A stretch of DNA of 64,000 nucleotides from Epiperipatus broadwayi (GCA_028023455.1 JAQFVV010000003.1:1074001-1138000); one strand, 5' to 3'. Shown: positions 12,487 to 25,639, numbered from the stretch's first letter. Made by a program: numbers and translations. The notes: a model not told the origin generated them from the sequence alone.

Positions 12487-12528
12487 TTCTCACTGATGAA
12501 AGTGACAAGCTAGAAACTAGTCTGGGGA
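12487..12528 (+). ncRNA. Hammerhead-ribozyme-like motif (family I, best core)
   Basis: Read 5'-3': TTCTCA (12487-12492), CTGATGA (12493-12499), a stem-loop to 12512, GAAA (12513-12516), CTA, GTC (12520-12522), TGGGGA (12523-12528). All invariant core bases of a type I hammerhead (CUGANGA, GAAA, UH) are in place, with predicted cleavage after C12522. Helix I pairs over 6 bp (TTCTCA with TGGGGA, including two G-U pairs). Helix III would be AC/GT around two bases, so it would work best as a dimer, since ACTAGT is self-complementary. The weak point is helix II: three pairs (A-T, G-C, T-G) below an A-A mismatch. Motif confident, catalysis unproven. Confidence 0.6.
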
Positions 12529-12978
12529 TATTGGATGAGTAGGCACTAGATAGGGATTTTATGTACAAGTCTTCTGGCATCTATTGATTACTCTGGCTTG
12601 CACTGAGTGGCACTACTGTATGGAGAGTTTTACTTGTTTTAATAACAGTTACGGACAAGCATAAGAAATGGTGATCATGTGTTGTTAAATGAAAAATTTT
12701 TTTTAAATAATATGTCTCATTTGTGGAACTTATTCATTCCTTCAGGCAGCCATCTCATTTCTTTATCTATGGGAGTGACGATAGACATTCTGTATTTGAT
12801 TCTAAAACAAAGCAGAAAGATTTAGTGCTTATCATATACAGTAATGTAAAGGTGTGAATGTGTGTATCAATTAAACTAACTTGCACTATCTTAATATAAT
12901 GAATTACATAATTAAATTTATATATTTATCACATAAAAGCATTATACATTAACATTTCTTTTTAATTTTCATTCTCAG

Positions 12979-13043
12979 GTTGAAGCTAATGAAGTCGTCA
13001 TCAGACAAGGAGATGATGGAGATAATTTTTATGTTGTACAAAG
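12979..13043 (+). CDS. Pka-R2: PKA type II regulatory subunit, start of CNB domain A
   Basis: 65-bp exon (acceptor ttctcag, donor gtaataat) encoding VEANEVVIRQGDDGDNFYVV, then Q and two bases of a split serine codon completed by the next exon. The QGDDGDNFYV stretch is the signature first part of the cyclic-nucleotide-binding fold (beta strands 2-3 and the conserved glycines) in PKA regulatory subunits. It follows the helix exon at 2509 in phase 0 and passes phase 2 to the exon at 18641, and the combined length (219 bp) is a whole number of codons. Same exon boundaries as I know for vertebrate RII genes. Confidence 0.95.
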
Positions 13044-14589
13044 GTAATAATAATAATAAAAAGCTTTACGTTTATGTAGTTGTGTTGTTATTCTGATGAA
13101 AAATGTTTTGAAGTATTTGTATATTCAGAACATGTTTAAAATTAAGTATCTTTTTACAGCAATTTAAATTCCTTTTTTAACATTGTTTACAGTCAAATAT
13201 ATCTGAATTAATTAAGATGCCATAAATCTTCCCCTGGTTTATAAATCTGTAAAAATTATTTTAAATATTTTGATAATTTTCTTGGAATCATTTCTTTGCT
13301 AATGATATGATAAATTATAAACATGCAATATATATATAAAGCAAATTAAAAAGAATTTTCATTTTCTTTCTTAACCTTCATGTACAGAATAATTAGAAAC
13401 CATGGGTACACTGTATAATTAAAATATGATATGATGAAAAATGGCTTCTCCTTAAACAAAATTAGGAATTTCTGTTTACAGACCATATGCTAAAAACGTT
13501 CTTACCCCAATTAAGCATTCCTTCTTGACAAAGCTCTTGTATATCACAATAAAGTCGTCTATTTCTATAAATAAATAATTATTTTTCAATGTCTGATTCA
13601 TTCTATTTCCTATTTCATTTAATAAAATTTGTTTTGTTAATTTCTCTCATTCTATTCTCATTTCTTCCAATTTTCCTTATGAAGACCTAAACATTTTTTT
13701 TTTTTTACATTTTTCTCTAAATTTCTGTCATTCTCCATACCATTTACTTGATCCTTTTTAAAAATTTCAAAAATAAGTGTCCAATTTTCTCTTCCCTTCT
13801 TCATACAAACCACATTAACACTTCAAAACTTTATTCTAATTTTGCTTTTTCCCCCTCATATCTAAAACTCTTATCATTGCACCAAGAACAGTGAGCTCTC
13901 TTTAGTGCTATCATATGTTCTTTCACTTGCTATATAATGTTTATTTTTGTATAACTCCAAATTATTTTTGAATTCATATTTTTCATAACTCCATTTCTTT
14001 TGTCTAACCAACTTTTCTATTCTCTTTTTCCACTTCTGATAATTATGTACCTGTAATACAACTGCTACATATTTATTCCATTTCTTATATATCTTTCTTG
14101 CCTAACATGTATGTTTTCTTTTTTTACAATTCAATTAAACACTATTTTTATAAATTTATCTTCATTCATATATTATATTCTTCCCAGTTTTGGGGTATTG
14201 ATTATAATACTATCTGTGCTATTTTGGTGAGCACTTAATGCTTAACCTTAACATAGTTTGAAAATCAAATGCATGTTTTTATTTAATAATAAAATTCTAA
14301 TAACTTTGGAATAAAAATGAATGTAAATATAACCAAATGGAAAAGTTAAAAATAATTAAACAGATTAACATGTTTAATATTTAAAAAGTTATGGAAAAGC
14401 ATATTAAGAATTAAAATGAGAGTTGTAGTAACAAAATAATCCTTACCAACAGTACACACAATCTCTCATATTTGTATTTTTATATTGGACTATGTATGGA
14501 AGCCACTAATCAACTTTGCTCTTAGGAAAAAGTGGAGAAATCAGGAGGAAATTCATAGATAAGTATATGAAATTACTACAGATTGTTGC

Positions 14590-14812
14590 CTTTGGCAGGA
14601 TGGCTCAGTTGGTTAGAGCATTACCTTAAAATTCAAAACTCAAGAATCTAAGGACCCACGTTCGAATCTCATGCTAGTACTATCACTAGCCAGGCCAGCA
14701 ATACCCGAAGAAGAGGGGAGACTAATACCTCTCATAACATTGTGCATATACTAACCTGTTTGATGTGCTATTACTAACAGTTGACTGTATTTGGAATATA
14801 TAAATAAAGTTA
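14590..14812 (+). mobile_element. tRNA-derived SINE
   Basis: The head looks like a tRNA gene: ggatggctcagttggttaga holds an A box (tggctcagttgg, 14601-14612) and gttcgaatctc (14660-14670) is a B box, about 48 bases apart. It is followed by a non-tRNA body of about 140 bp ending in aaataaagtta. The anticodon arm is not conserved and no acceptor stem closes, so this is a retroposon and not a working tRNA gene. Internal Pol III promoter boxes are nearly intact. Confidence 0.85.
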
Positions 14813-14941
14813 AATTTTTCTAAAGACATTCAATACATATATTAGATGATGGAAATAGTCCAATATAAAAATACACCTGGAACACCATCAACACAAACCT
14901 TCAGGAAATCTCTCATATGAGCAGTAATTTTCATCCTATTC

Positions 14942-14990
14942 TAGAGCCATCTATTGTAAGTTTGAGTAATCAATAGCCACATTAAACACA
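14942..14990 (-). repeat. Dispersed repeat related to family I 3' region
   Basis: The text ccatctattgtaagtttgag followed by taatcaatagccac, read on the minus strand, matches the family I segment around 'ccattgattactctggcttgcactgagtggc'. The same unit recurs near 3560, 6200, 17383, 30785, 40225 and 47290 (minus) and near 47670 (plus), with varying decay. It seems an older, wider clade of the family I element. Confidence 0.55.
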
Positions 14991-17900
14991 TCATTTGCTG
15001 AAGACCCACAAATTATGAGCCTATTCTTTTTAAATCTTGAAATAAATTTATTTATATTTTAACAATAATAGAATTTTTAAATTGTGACAGTAAGCATCAT
15101 TTCATATGTCCATTTCAGGTTATTCATCTAGAGTAATGGGCAGAAAAAAGAAAAGAAATCATGCAAATTATTATTGATCATCAATCTGACTACCTTGCAA
15201 AGTGGTAGAATAGGGGGGGGGGCAAATTCTTCAACTCTCATTGGATTAGAACAAAGTCTGGTTCATTAATTAAATTCAATTATCATGCTCTTTCTGTCAA
15301 TTGAATAATCGTGTGACTTCCTGAGCAACTAATAGTATGATTATTTATTTAGAGTGGGCAAATATTTATTTAAGATATTCAAATAACTATTATATTTTGA
15401 AAATTCCATTATGTAAGTCAGAATAGAAGTAGTTTCTTTGCCTATTGTGGGAATTTGGAAAACTATAAATGAAAAAACGGCTAATTATTCTTTTTAAGAA
15501 AGACTTTCACTCTTACCTTCATTAAATTATATAATGAGCTTGAATAATCAAACTTTCTTGTTGGGTATCATTCTGAAAACTGATATTAAAAATAAAAAAT
15601 CATAATATCATTTGCTTAAGGGGCCTACAATAAAGTAAATACAATGAATTTCAGCCCGCTTGCAAAATACTAGGATATATAAGAGATCAGATGAAAAAAG
15701 TCATTTATTAAAGAAATTAATTAGGTGTTAAATGGGATTGGTTTTAGATGTTGAGCTACAATGGAGGATATTTTAAAAAATTTATTTATTTTATTTTACC
15801 TTTTACATGAATATTTAAGAATTAGAACTAACGATAAAATGATTTAGAATAGAATGGTATATATAAACTGTTCTTGGATACATAATTGATGATAAATATT
15901 ATGAGAATATTGATCTAAATTTTTTTTTATCAATAAAATGATTTTTTGTTCCATGTTGTTTTTAAATTTCTACTTACAATGGTCGTTTTCACAGGGCTTT
16001 TAACAACTTCCTTCCACCCTATAATCTCCTATTTGTTCTTTTGCAAGGATTAAATGACAGTCCACTAGAGGCTTCACACACAAGCATTAACCTTTTCCAG
16101 AGACTGTCACATTGGAAGATGAATTGTTAAACTTCTCTTAAAGACTTGTAATTTTTATGGCATTTATTTTGCTGTTTTTTGCGGCCACTATTTTCAGATC
16201 TAATGAACATTTATCAAGTGATATATTTGAGAATTAATACATCCTGCAGAGCAGTTCTGATATGAAAAAATGATCCACCAAAGTTTTACTTGCTTTTTCT
16301 TAATGTGGTGCTTATTCTGAAAATTTGAATTTTAAAAGCAGATCCTAAATGAATATGTAGGGTAAGCAAGAAACAGAAAAAAGCTAAACTGTTGATCCCC
16401 TGCCTTTCAAAAATCTTTTTTTTATTATACAAATGACATCCTGGATATAATTTCTGCTACCCTGAGGAAATTATTGCTATATGGTTAAAATGTTTTACCC
16501 ATTTATCCAGATCCAGATTTATTTCTTCATTATAATCATTGCAGACATTTGATTTTTCCTCTTCTATAAAGAATACAGTGGTTTTTTTGGGGATCGTAAC
16601 AATAGACAAGTTATATCTTTTTTTTTACTTTCATTTTGCTTTAAGAGTTTTTATCATGATCAGATTTACATGTGTAATGGATTATTTAGACTAAATATGT
16701 ATATATGTAAACTACAGATAATAAAGAAAATAGCATAAGAATATTGCAGACATTTTCCTTTAGTGTTCAACTTCAATATTTGATAAAAACCTGATGTAAT
16801 CAATGCACAAATTTTCATATTGAATTGTATACCATCAACCTAACATTGACTCTTCTTAATTTTATGAATGTCATTTCTCCATAGACACTCTTATTTATTT
16901 GTTTTTCAAACTGCTCAAAGTCATATTCCTCTTTTTCCCCCTAACAAACTCATTCAAATCCATCACTATAAAAAAAAAAAAGGATGAGCAATTGGAATAT
17001 CTCTAGCATTGTGATCAATGGAGACACTTGCACCCATACTCCTGTTACTCAGACGTCATATGAAGTACTTGCATCTACTCAAAAGCTTTTATTATAATAT
17101 TTAAACCAGTGATCCAAAAGTTTCAATTACCAAAAATGTTGAATCCAAACCACCACCTATTTTATTCAAAACAATTTTAGGAATTAATATATTTCAGTAA
17201 CCACTATTCTGATCTATGAAATAAGTAATATGATAGTAAGTTTAAAAATTATAGTGATTTTTCCCCTCCACTTTACATCAATTGTCACTAATGACATCCC
17301 TTCTCATTTTCCTTCCTGCAAGAAATAAATCAATTAGCCATAACTTAATTAAAAACACTAATCTCTTTTTATTTATTCCAGAACCATCTATTGTAATCTT
17401 GAGAAATTAATGGCCACTCAATGATAGTGCCTATCAATTATTGGTCGAATAGTCAAATTGATTGGAATTCATAAAAAGTTTGAGGACCAGAAGTATCAGA
17501 ACTGGAATCAATATAGATATCTTAGGTTCCAGATTCTGACACCACCATTGCACTAAACCACAAATAAGCTACAGATGGGCCTAAATATTGCTTGCATTGC
17601 ACCTAGTGCACTTAATTTTTTCATTATTTATATTGATGCTTTTACAATTTCAAGAGAGATATTTAGTTTAATATGTACTGAAAAGAACATAATAAATTAA
17701 TCACTAAAATAATAATCAAGGATAAAAATAAATAAAAACAACTTCAATATTATTTTTAATATAAAATGTACATTATACTATGTCATGACAACAATTCTGT
17801 CGATTTTATTTCTGATCTGATCTTACTGAAGATTTCAAAATCAGGATAAAGATTAATGGTAATAGTAAAATATTATTTTTTGTTTAATAAACTGTCTCAT

Positions 17901-18640
17901 GATGTGGTCATTAGCACTTCTGTTTATCATGTGCAAGTTGTAGGATTCGAGTTCCAATAAGGGGACCCTTGGAAATATGTTTGGAATTACTTTTCATATA
18001 ATTATCTCATAGCCACATATCTAGCTATTCAATACTGGTTGGTTCAAAGGTTCCAGTATAAACTTACATTGACAAGATGCACTGACCAAAAAGTAAACAA
18101 TAATATTTGTTATATAATGCAGTCTTCAGTAATAGTGGAGGAAAAAATCATATTCCTACAGGATCTGAGTTTGCAATCTTCTTAACTTTTTTCATATAAT
18201 TTTTATCTATATTTCTTACACAAATATTATAATATAAACTCTGGCTACACTAAATGTCAGTATAACCAGATTTTCTTTAGCTTGTTTGTTGTGATAATGA
18301 GAACATTCTCCGTATTCTTCCAGTAGGATCATTTTATGGTTATTTTTCTGTTTAAAATACAAGTTCTCAGTTTAAAGTTTTAAACCAAGACATTTTAGGG
18401 AAGTCAAAGTAAAAAGGTAAGTATTGGATGCATGCTGTTAAAATCAGTACAATCTTCCAAAATAGGTCAACAGATAAGAAATACTATGAAAGTCATCTAT
18501 TTTCCTGCCCATTGATTTTACATAATCTTTTATTATGATCTCTAAAAATTTAAACTATAATTTTCTATTGTTTAATAAGTATAATCTGCAGAAATAAGTG
18601 TGATTATTGGTATTTATTGACTGATCTTTTTTTTTTTTAG

Positions 18641-18794
18641 TGGTAAATATGAGATCTGGGTAAAACTTGAAACAGAAGACAAACTTGTTGCAACTTATGA
18701 CAATAAGGGAAGCTTTGGGGAATTGGCTCTTATGTACAACATGCCACGTGCTGCTACAATTATTGCTACAACTTCTGGTTCATTATGGGCTATG
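18641..18794 (+). CDS. Pka-R2: PKA type II regulatory subunit, CNB-A phosphate-binding cassette
   Basis: 154-bp exon (acceptor ttttttttag, donor gtaagtat). After completing a split serine it encodes 51 residues from [14 protein letters not shown] to GSLWAM. It carries [16 protein letters not shown], the phosphate-binding cassette of CNB domain A. The Glu of GEL contacts the ribose 2'-OH of cAMP and the Arg of PRAAT the cyclic phosphate, and both are present, so the site should bind cAMP. MYN before PRAAT is typical of RII, where RI has IYG. The acidic variable loop (KLETEDK) lies where RII proteins vary. Ends in phase 0. Confidence 0.96.
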
Positions 18795-19558
18795 GTAAGT
18801 ATTTTGAAGCATTATTAACATTTAAATTATTTAAAAATGTACTTACATGCTTAATAATAATCATTAATATGTTCATTTGAAGTGGTATGTTAAAGTTGAG
18901 ACTGCAAAAACATAATAATTAAGTATTTTTATATTGTATAACAAAACTTTTACTTTGCTATGGAACTATATCAATAGCAAAAAATAGTTCATCATATATC
19001 CATTAGAAAAAATCAAAAATCCTATTTTATGATACATAGATAAATATATGGAAATTCCTATTACAAATTCAATATTTTTCTATGTTTAAGACAAATACAA
19101 AAGGCTTTCTTTTCTATATCCTACCACATGTTTTGTCAGTGTCTATAAGTACAAAACAATCAGTTATATTTGCAATTCCAAATATTAATGAGACTAGCAC
19201 TCTGATAAGAAATATAATTCAAAAACAAATCTAAATCTATACCAGATATAAAACTTCAGTTAATTCAGCCATTAATAATATTGGCAGCATCTGGAGAAAA
19301 AACTTATTTTCATATTTTATGCACTTAGTTTGAAAGTGTAGTACTTATTAGTAATAATGTATGTATATAAATATTAAATAATACATTTGCAAATCATTAA
19401 ATGTACATGACAATAGGGTGGAGATGAGAAAGCTCAATCTAGCCATGACTTAATTAATCAAATCCACAACATTACATTTAGCAAATTAAAATAATAGAGA
19501 GAACTATTTATTCTTATGCTTTTTGATGCAAATAAAGCTAAGTTTTCTAAATATGTTA

Positions 19559-19707
19559 AAATTCCAGAGTGGAATTAATGTTGATGCCAAATGTAAATAT
19601 GGCACAATCATTTATATAATCATATCTAATTAGGCAAAAGTTAGATTTTATTTTATAATTGTGCAATATTTACATTTGGTGTCAACATTAATTTCATTCT
19701 GAAATTT
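19559..19707. repeat. Short foldback (inverted repeat)
   Basis: The left arm aaattccagagtggaattaa... ending ggcacaat (19559-19609) is mirrored by attgtgcaatatttacattt... ending ctgaaattt (19660-19707). The two arms of about 49 bp differ at only a few bases and are separated by about 50 bp. No coding content. It may be a MITE, but I see no clear target duplication. Confidence 0.8.
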
Positions 19708-20209
19708 CATTATGTTTGACAACCATAACTTAATTTGCATTGAAAAGGATAAGAATAGATGATTTACTCTATTTGTCAGTTTGCTATATGTTGTGTGGTG
19801 GATTTGTTTAATTATTTCATATTTGATGAAGTTCAATCATTTTCACTCTATTAATATATATGTATTTATTTATATGATATTGTTTTCTAGTTGATCATTA
19901 GGAGACATTAATCTTTTAATACTTAATATTAGTTTTCTGTATACTTTCTGATTGCTACATTTTAATTTACAAGTATCATTCTTACTCCACCCACAAATTT
20001 GACACTATCCACTCTAGATAAATATATTCATGATTATCACTAATCATTTATTAATAAACTATAGTTTATCTCTAACTCCAGTATAAACTTAAATCTTAGT
20101 TAAAGGTTAATATATCTATTTTTAATTAAACACACACATGGTTAATTCATTTCACTATTTCCATATGGAATATCAGTTATCAGTGTACCTAATAACTATC
20201 ACTCCATCA

Positions 20210-20550
20210 TGAACACTTTAAACACGACTAAAGACATCATAAAAGTTGAATGTTCTTGCATTTCATGCTAAACCAGCAGCCATTAGTTGGCCAGATCACG
20301 ATCCTTCTATGTATAACTTTATCATATATTCAGTATTTATCAATTGTAAATTGCTACATTTTGATTTACAAGTGATTCATTTACTCCACTCACAACTTTG
20401 ACATTTGTAAATTAAAATGCAGCAATTTATTATTGCTAAATACTGAATATATGATAAAGATATATATGAAGGATTGTGATCTGGGCCAACTGATGGCTGC
20501 TGGTTCACTATAAAATTCATCTTGTGGTTCATTTAATTTTAAAGTGTTTT
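20210..20550. repeat. Family II ribozyme-like foldback element
   Basis: An inverted repeat centred near 20380. The left arm runs from the cacttta region to tttgatttaca, the right arm from gtaaattaaaatgc to ttttaaagtg. Each arm holds a decayed copy of the family II motif: on the minus strand near 20240-20291 (ccaactaatgg, ctgct, ggttt, agcatgaaat) and on the plus strand at 20486-20515 (ccaactgatgg, ctgct, ggttc). The core is more damaged than in the copy at 26991. The family is recognised by the shared 'gatctgg-ccaactgatg--tgctggtt' text with 26440-27138 and 44345-44660. Confidence 0.75.
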
Positions 20551-20999
20551 TATTCAGGTGTTTCAAGAATGTATGGAGGAGCGGAGGTTATTAAGTTCAT
20601 TTGTAATGTATTAATATTATTAAAAAATATTTCTGTATATACTTCTGATACTAATATTAAAAATATTTCATATTAACTTTTATTATGTCATTTTTCAGTT
20701 TAATATATATATATATTTAAATTTTATAAACAAAGGATAATTTAAAAATAAAAAAATTATGCAATGAAAATTTTGACTTCATTTGTCCTATTGTGAAGGG
20801 ATGCTGGAAATATCTTGGTCCTGCAGTAAGATATTTTGTTTTATCTATTTACTTGTTAAAATTAAAATAATTAACTACTTTTTTAATAAATGTCATTTAA
20901 TTATGAGATAAAATTCATTGCTCAGATGTGTATATCTGTATGTAGGTAAGAAACAGATTAAGAATTGAACTTAACATAGATGATCAAATTAATTCCATG

Positions 21000-22390
21000 T
21001 CTCCCTTCTTCATTTAAAATCCTGGGCACTTCAGAAGATATAATAGATGTAGAAGGTACTTGTTATTTATTACTATATAAGTCTTGATAGAACTATTCTA
21101 CACATTTCATTATGTCATCTCTCTTTTAATAGTTCCCTCTTTTTCTTATTGCAGATATAAATTTCCTACCAATACCAAAATATTGTGTTACACTTATGAG
21201 ATTTTCATTCTCTTCTACAGCTTTCCTTGCTAATTCACAATTATACTTTCTTATATTATTATCAACTCTTTTTTTGCATCATTTTACAAAATTCGAGATA
21301 TTGAATCTTTCTTAATGCACCATTTTTTATATCTTCATATTCCTTCTTTTCTTCATAAATTCTCTAGTCTCAGTAGAAGTTTTATTGGCCAATTGCTGCT
21401 TTTTTCTACCAGCTATTTTAGTTGCAATTTTTAAATGTGTAACAGTTATTTTCCTATTAATTTCATTCAAATCTATATCACATTCAAAATCTACTAATAC
21501 TTGAAAATGATTTTCAAGTTCTAATTTAAATTCATTAGAATGTTACTGAAGATTAGGAATATCAACTGTAAATATTGTTTTTTTTAATAATTTTTGTTTC
21601 TTTAGTTTTGCATTAACACCTGTCTTACATCTTACCAATCGATGATCACTTCCTAGGTTGAATGTATTAAGGACATTACACACTTGATATGTATTTTCTG
21701 TTAGTCAAAATATAATCCAATTCTGCTGTACCTTAATTTAGATGCTTCTATGTCCATTTCCTTTTAAAATTTTTCTCAAAAAAAGAATTCATATTATAAA
21801 GTTTTTCTTTTTCTGCAAACTCCACAAGTCTATGTCCTCTATTACCATAACCAAATTTACCTACAGCACTTTCACCTTTCATTTGTTTATCAATTCTAGC
21901 ATTAAAATCACCCATAACAATTTTAAAATGTTGTTTATTCTGATCGAAAGCCTTTTGTACATCCATATAAAAAATTTCTACTACTTCATAACTATGAAAA
22001 CTTGTTGGGTCATAAATCTGAATTATCTGCATTTGGTATGTGCTATTAAGTTGAATAACTAATCTTGCCACTCTATATGACACAGCATCAATCTCCACAA
22101 TGTTGTTCTTCCACTTTTTATTCATAATGAATCCTACTCCACTTCCAATATTTGTGCCTTTGCAGTAGAAACACATGTCTACTTTTTAAATCTATTGTCT
22201 CTTCATTTTTTTTTTCTAACTTCACAAAGTCCAATAATGTCACATTTAATATGAGACAATTCTTCCAATTTTTGGAATATTCCTTCACTTGAAAATGGTC
22301 TGTAGTTGTAAGTATCTAAATGAAATGTCATCATCAAATGGCAGCTTGGGTCCACAATCAGGGGATTCTTAGCACCCTCTGTCTTTGACT
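21000..22390 (-). mobile_element. RTE/L1-type LINE, apurinic endonuclease region, decayed
   Basis: The minus strand 22176-21748 has an open frame of 142 codons. It contains GVGFIMNKKWKNNIVE, then VMGDFNARID with the catalytic-type D-N pair, then GNRGHRLVEFAEKEKLYNMN. These are the middle motifs of the exonuclease/endonuclease/phosphatase fold that LINEs use to nick the target DNA. Past the stop, in another frame, SDHRLV at 21632-21655 supplies the C-terminal catalytic SDH motif. The text from 22390 to 22176 is the probable N-terminal side, and 21600 down to about 21000 is decayed sequence toward reverse transcriptase. Stops and frame changes make it a pseudogene inside the PKA-RII intron, opposite in sense to the gene. 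Confidence 0.85.
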
Positions 22391-25300
22391 ACCAACTGCT
22401 GTCTTGCCTGGTTACTTTACAACCTTCTGGGAGTAAGGGCCATGACTTATTTTTGTCTCTTATGATTGCATAAATCTATTAGAAAAAAAAAATTCATTCA
22501 TACATATATTTATTCTGCCTTATCAGAAAACTGAGAAGAACGGTGTTTCTTGATCTTAAACTCAGAGGTAAAATGCCAATAAACTTACCATGCTAGATAA
22601 GGTGTGTTCATGAGCAGACCACTCATGTTTGTACACTATATGAATAATCATATAGTAATAACAGCTACAACAACAAAAACATATGGAGTGGACATTAGAA
22701 ATTTGCCCTGCTCGGTTCCTTTAAGGCCTCCAAGAGAAATCAAAGTGTCTTCTTTCAATTAACAGCAAACTACTTTTTGTATTATACATTATATGTGTAA
22801 TAATTATAAAATATTTATTTTTATTTGTTATTATTATTGTATAATAAGATTTTTATTTATGGGACACTGGATGAATTGACCAAAGAGTTATTGCAGAGCA
22901 TTGCTATAATTTCTCTGATGTCAATTGAAAAGTTAATAAATAAAACTAAATAGTTTAAACTCATTCTCTCATGTATATGATTATTAAATGAATAGAATGA
23001 TGGGGTGAAAGCAATAGTATTCATTCTTTAACTGGACAGATTTATTGAGGATATGTGAATAGCAACAATTTATTGAACGAATGAAAATTAATTCATAGTG
23101 TTTAAAAACCATCAGAATATTTCTTTGAATTAAAAAATGATATTACTTATTTTTCAAGGGTAAGATATAAATGGTAACAATATCACAAAGATCATATTCA
23201 CCTGCCAATATAATTTTATAAGATTGATGGATTATTTACACACATGATAAAAATTGGCTCAATTTCCATCCCATTATCATAGATGAAACTAGCATCTGTT
23301 AATTATGTATTATGAATCAAATACCTATTAAAGGAAAATATATTTACATTCTATTGTCATAGATATAATTGTTTGTTCACTTATAATATTACATAAACCA
23401 AATACCTGCTACATGAAAGGGTATTTTGGATATCTTAAAAAATATAGTAACTAACAAAATATGCTTCGAAACTCACAACTTTTCATGATATTTCTATTAT
23501 TTTTTTGGAATAACAAAATATCGCCAGATCATGATTCAAGAAGTAGACCTTAGAACTATGGTACTGTTTTGGAAATGTTGCATTTGTGGACAATTGACAG
23601 GGTCATTTGTTAATATATATATATATATGTTATTGTTGTTATATATATATATAGGATATAAATGGTAGTATAATTTAAGTTAAGTAGGGATTTATTTAAA
23701 CACATATATAAAATATGAGAGTTATGTTTTTTTAAATGCTAGTTTATATTGTATAACTTTGTAATTATAATTATAATTTGAAAATATTTATCTATTTATA
23801 TGTTGACTATAAATTAATTTCAAGAATTTATTTTTGTTTTATTCTCTTAGAACAATGTAAATGAATAGGTAGATTCAATTTTAGTAAATTTTTTATTTTA
23901 ATTAACTAACTTTTATATATATATATATAAGTTGATTGTATCTTCAATTCTTATATTTTGAAAATTGCATATGTATTATAACATATTTGCATTACATAAA
24001 TATACATTTTAATCTTAGTATTTGATAGGTGAAGTTCAATGTACAACCACCTGTTTAATTTAAAAGAATTAGTGTCAGTTGAGAACCCATATGCATAAGG
24101 CATAATCAAATCATATGTATATATTTTAAATATTTATAGTGTTTGCCATATATATATATTATTTAATTTTTATCCATTTGTTACTAAATGTTGAATTAAT
24201 TTAAAATGAGTATTTGGTTGTTATTCATTTCTAAATGCAAATTTATTGGTTAATGGTACTTGGATAGGATACTATTCTTGAATTGATAAAACCACATAAT
24301 TCATTAGAAGCAGTTAAAAAAGTTTGAAAGTCAAATCACAGAATAGGTAAGAGAGTATAATTACATTGCCATTTTCTTTATATTGAATTTATGTTTATTC
24401 TCTGAACAGATATAGATTTTTATACAGTAATAAATTTACTGATTTGACATTCTTAAATATTTGATAAATAATTAGAAACTTAGTATAACTATTTGTTAGT
24501 TACAAGTAACAATTATATTAAGATAGAAATTATATCTGAATTGATTCGATGATTGATAAAGGTACAAATATAATAATTATTGAAGATAAATAAAGGTAGT
24601 TATAATTAGGTATTTGCATATTTTATTTTAAATTATTATTGATTAAGGTATATGTTATGTTAAGTCAGTATTCAACAATAAATATCACATTCTTATTTGA
24701 TTATAGAGAGTTAGTATTAATAATACATTTTATACTATTACAAATTAGAGTGATTTGCTTTAATTATATTTAAAATCCATTGATTCAATTCATAAATTTT
24801 AATATTAATATTTGACTATAATAATCCCTAATAATCTTTCATATATTTTGATAATTATATTTTAGTTTTAACAACTTAGCTTTATTAAATTGAAGAGTAA
24901 TGGGATAAAATTTGTCTATAGCATTTCAATAAGTATCAAATAGGAATCTATCATTTATTTTATATATTGATGTGATTGGATATTATAAATTTTAATGTTA
25001 TCTGATAGAATGATTTTATTTATAATATTATAGGTTGTTGGAAGTGGAGAGATAAGTTAGGTTAATTGATTTTGTATTATTAAGTATTTAATCTTATTAT
25101 AATTAACTTAATTAATGAGAGTATATTAATATTATTGGAATGGCATGGCTGAGTTAGTACTATTTTTTATTTTATTTAGTCATACTTAGAAATCAAATAG
25201 TGAGTCATATATTTATTTAGATATCATTGATATTTTAGATTTTTAGGGCATGTTAAATTATTTTCTCATCCGTCCTTGAATCATTTTGTTTAAGTATAAA

Positions 25301-25639
25301 TAACATTTAACTTTTAGTATAAATTTATGTTATCACAAAGTGTTTTGATTCATAAGAAATATTAAGGTTTATTTCTCTAATTCTTTGTCATTATTTTATT
25401 CTCTTGAAAGTAGCTTATATAATAGGCATAGATCATTGTTTATAAGATAATGATTACTTTATCTTTAATCTATTGCAAATAATGCTCATATTTTAGGATA
25501 GCTTGAAATAATGATTTTCTTGTTTTCTGTCCATTCTAAATGCTGTTTGGGATTTATGAAGTTACAATAAAGATTATTATCATTGTTTTATTCAAATAAA
25601 TTTTAGATTATTATTCAGTGATATGTATTCACTTTAGTT

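Larger units (their letters stand above)
12311..12685. mobile_element. Family I ribozyme-bearing foldback element
   Basis: Two arms of about 170-190 bp face each other. The left arm (12311-12480) begins aaaacaggcaaaactctcc and is the reverse complement of the right arm (12486-12645). The right arm then continues through aacagttacggacaagcata to ggtgatcatgtg. The flanks carry a near-identical repeat, taaatgaaaatt at 12299-12310 and taaatgaaaaatt at 12686-12698, a likely 12-13 bp target duplication. The right arm holds the best preserved hammerhead-like motif of the window (12487-12528) and the left arm a mutated one on the other strand (12417-12471). The element ends 293 bp before the next exon. 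Confidence 0.85.
2551..12978 (+). other. PKA-RII intron, 10,428 bp
   Basis: GT-AG intron (gtaagaat ... ttctcag) between the exons at 2509 and 12979. Its contents: a worn tRNA-like repeat around 3750-3840 (B-box-like 'ggttctgaatctcatgcc'), a foldback element at 7122-7405, a SINE-like repeat at 8225-8530, pieces of an RTE-type LINE at 9330-9960 and 11370-11740, a fragment of the 41-kb palindrome family at about 10011-10098, and a family I foldback at 12311-12685. About 2600-7100 otherwise holds nothing I can recognise beyond copies of a short dispersed motif (taagtttgaataatcaat, for example near 2370 and 6200). No further exon was found. Confidence 0.85.
13044..18640 (+). other. PKA-RII intron, 5,597 bp
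   Basis: GT-AG intron ending in a 12-base T tract and tag. It contains a tRNA-derived SINE (14590-14812), copies of the short dispersed 'ccatctattgtaagtttgag' repeat (about 14942 and 17383), a B-box-like stretch (ggattcgagttcc at about 17943) that suggests another SINE head at 17895-17960, and a (aat)n tract at the donor end. The rest, including a C+T-rich low-GC zone at 13600-14150, has no recognisable gene or element. Confidence 0.85.

Noticed and set aside
14590-14670. Possible tRNA gene
   Set aside because: A and B boxes are present but no acceptor stem or anticodon arm forms, and a SINE body follows.
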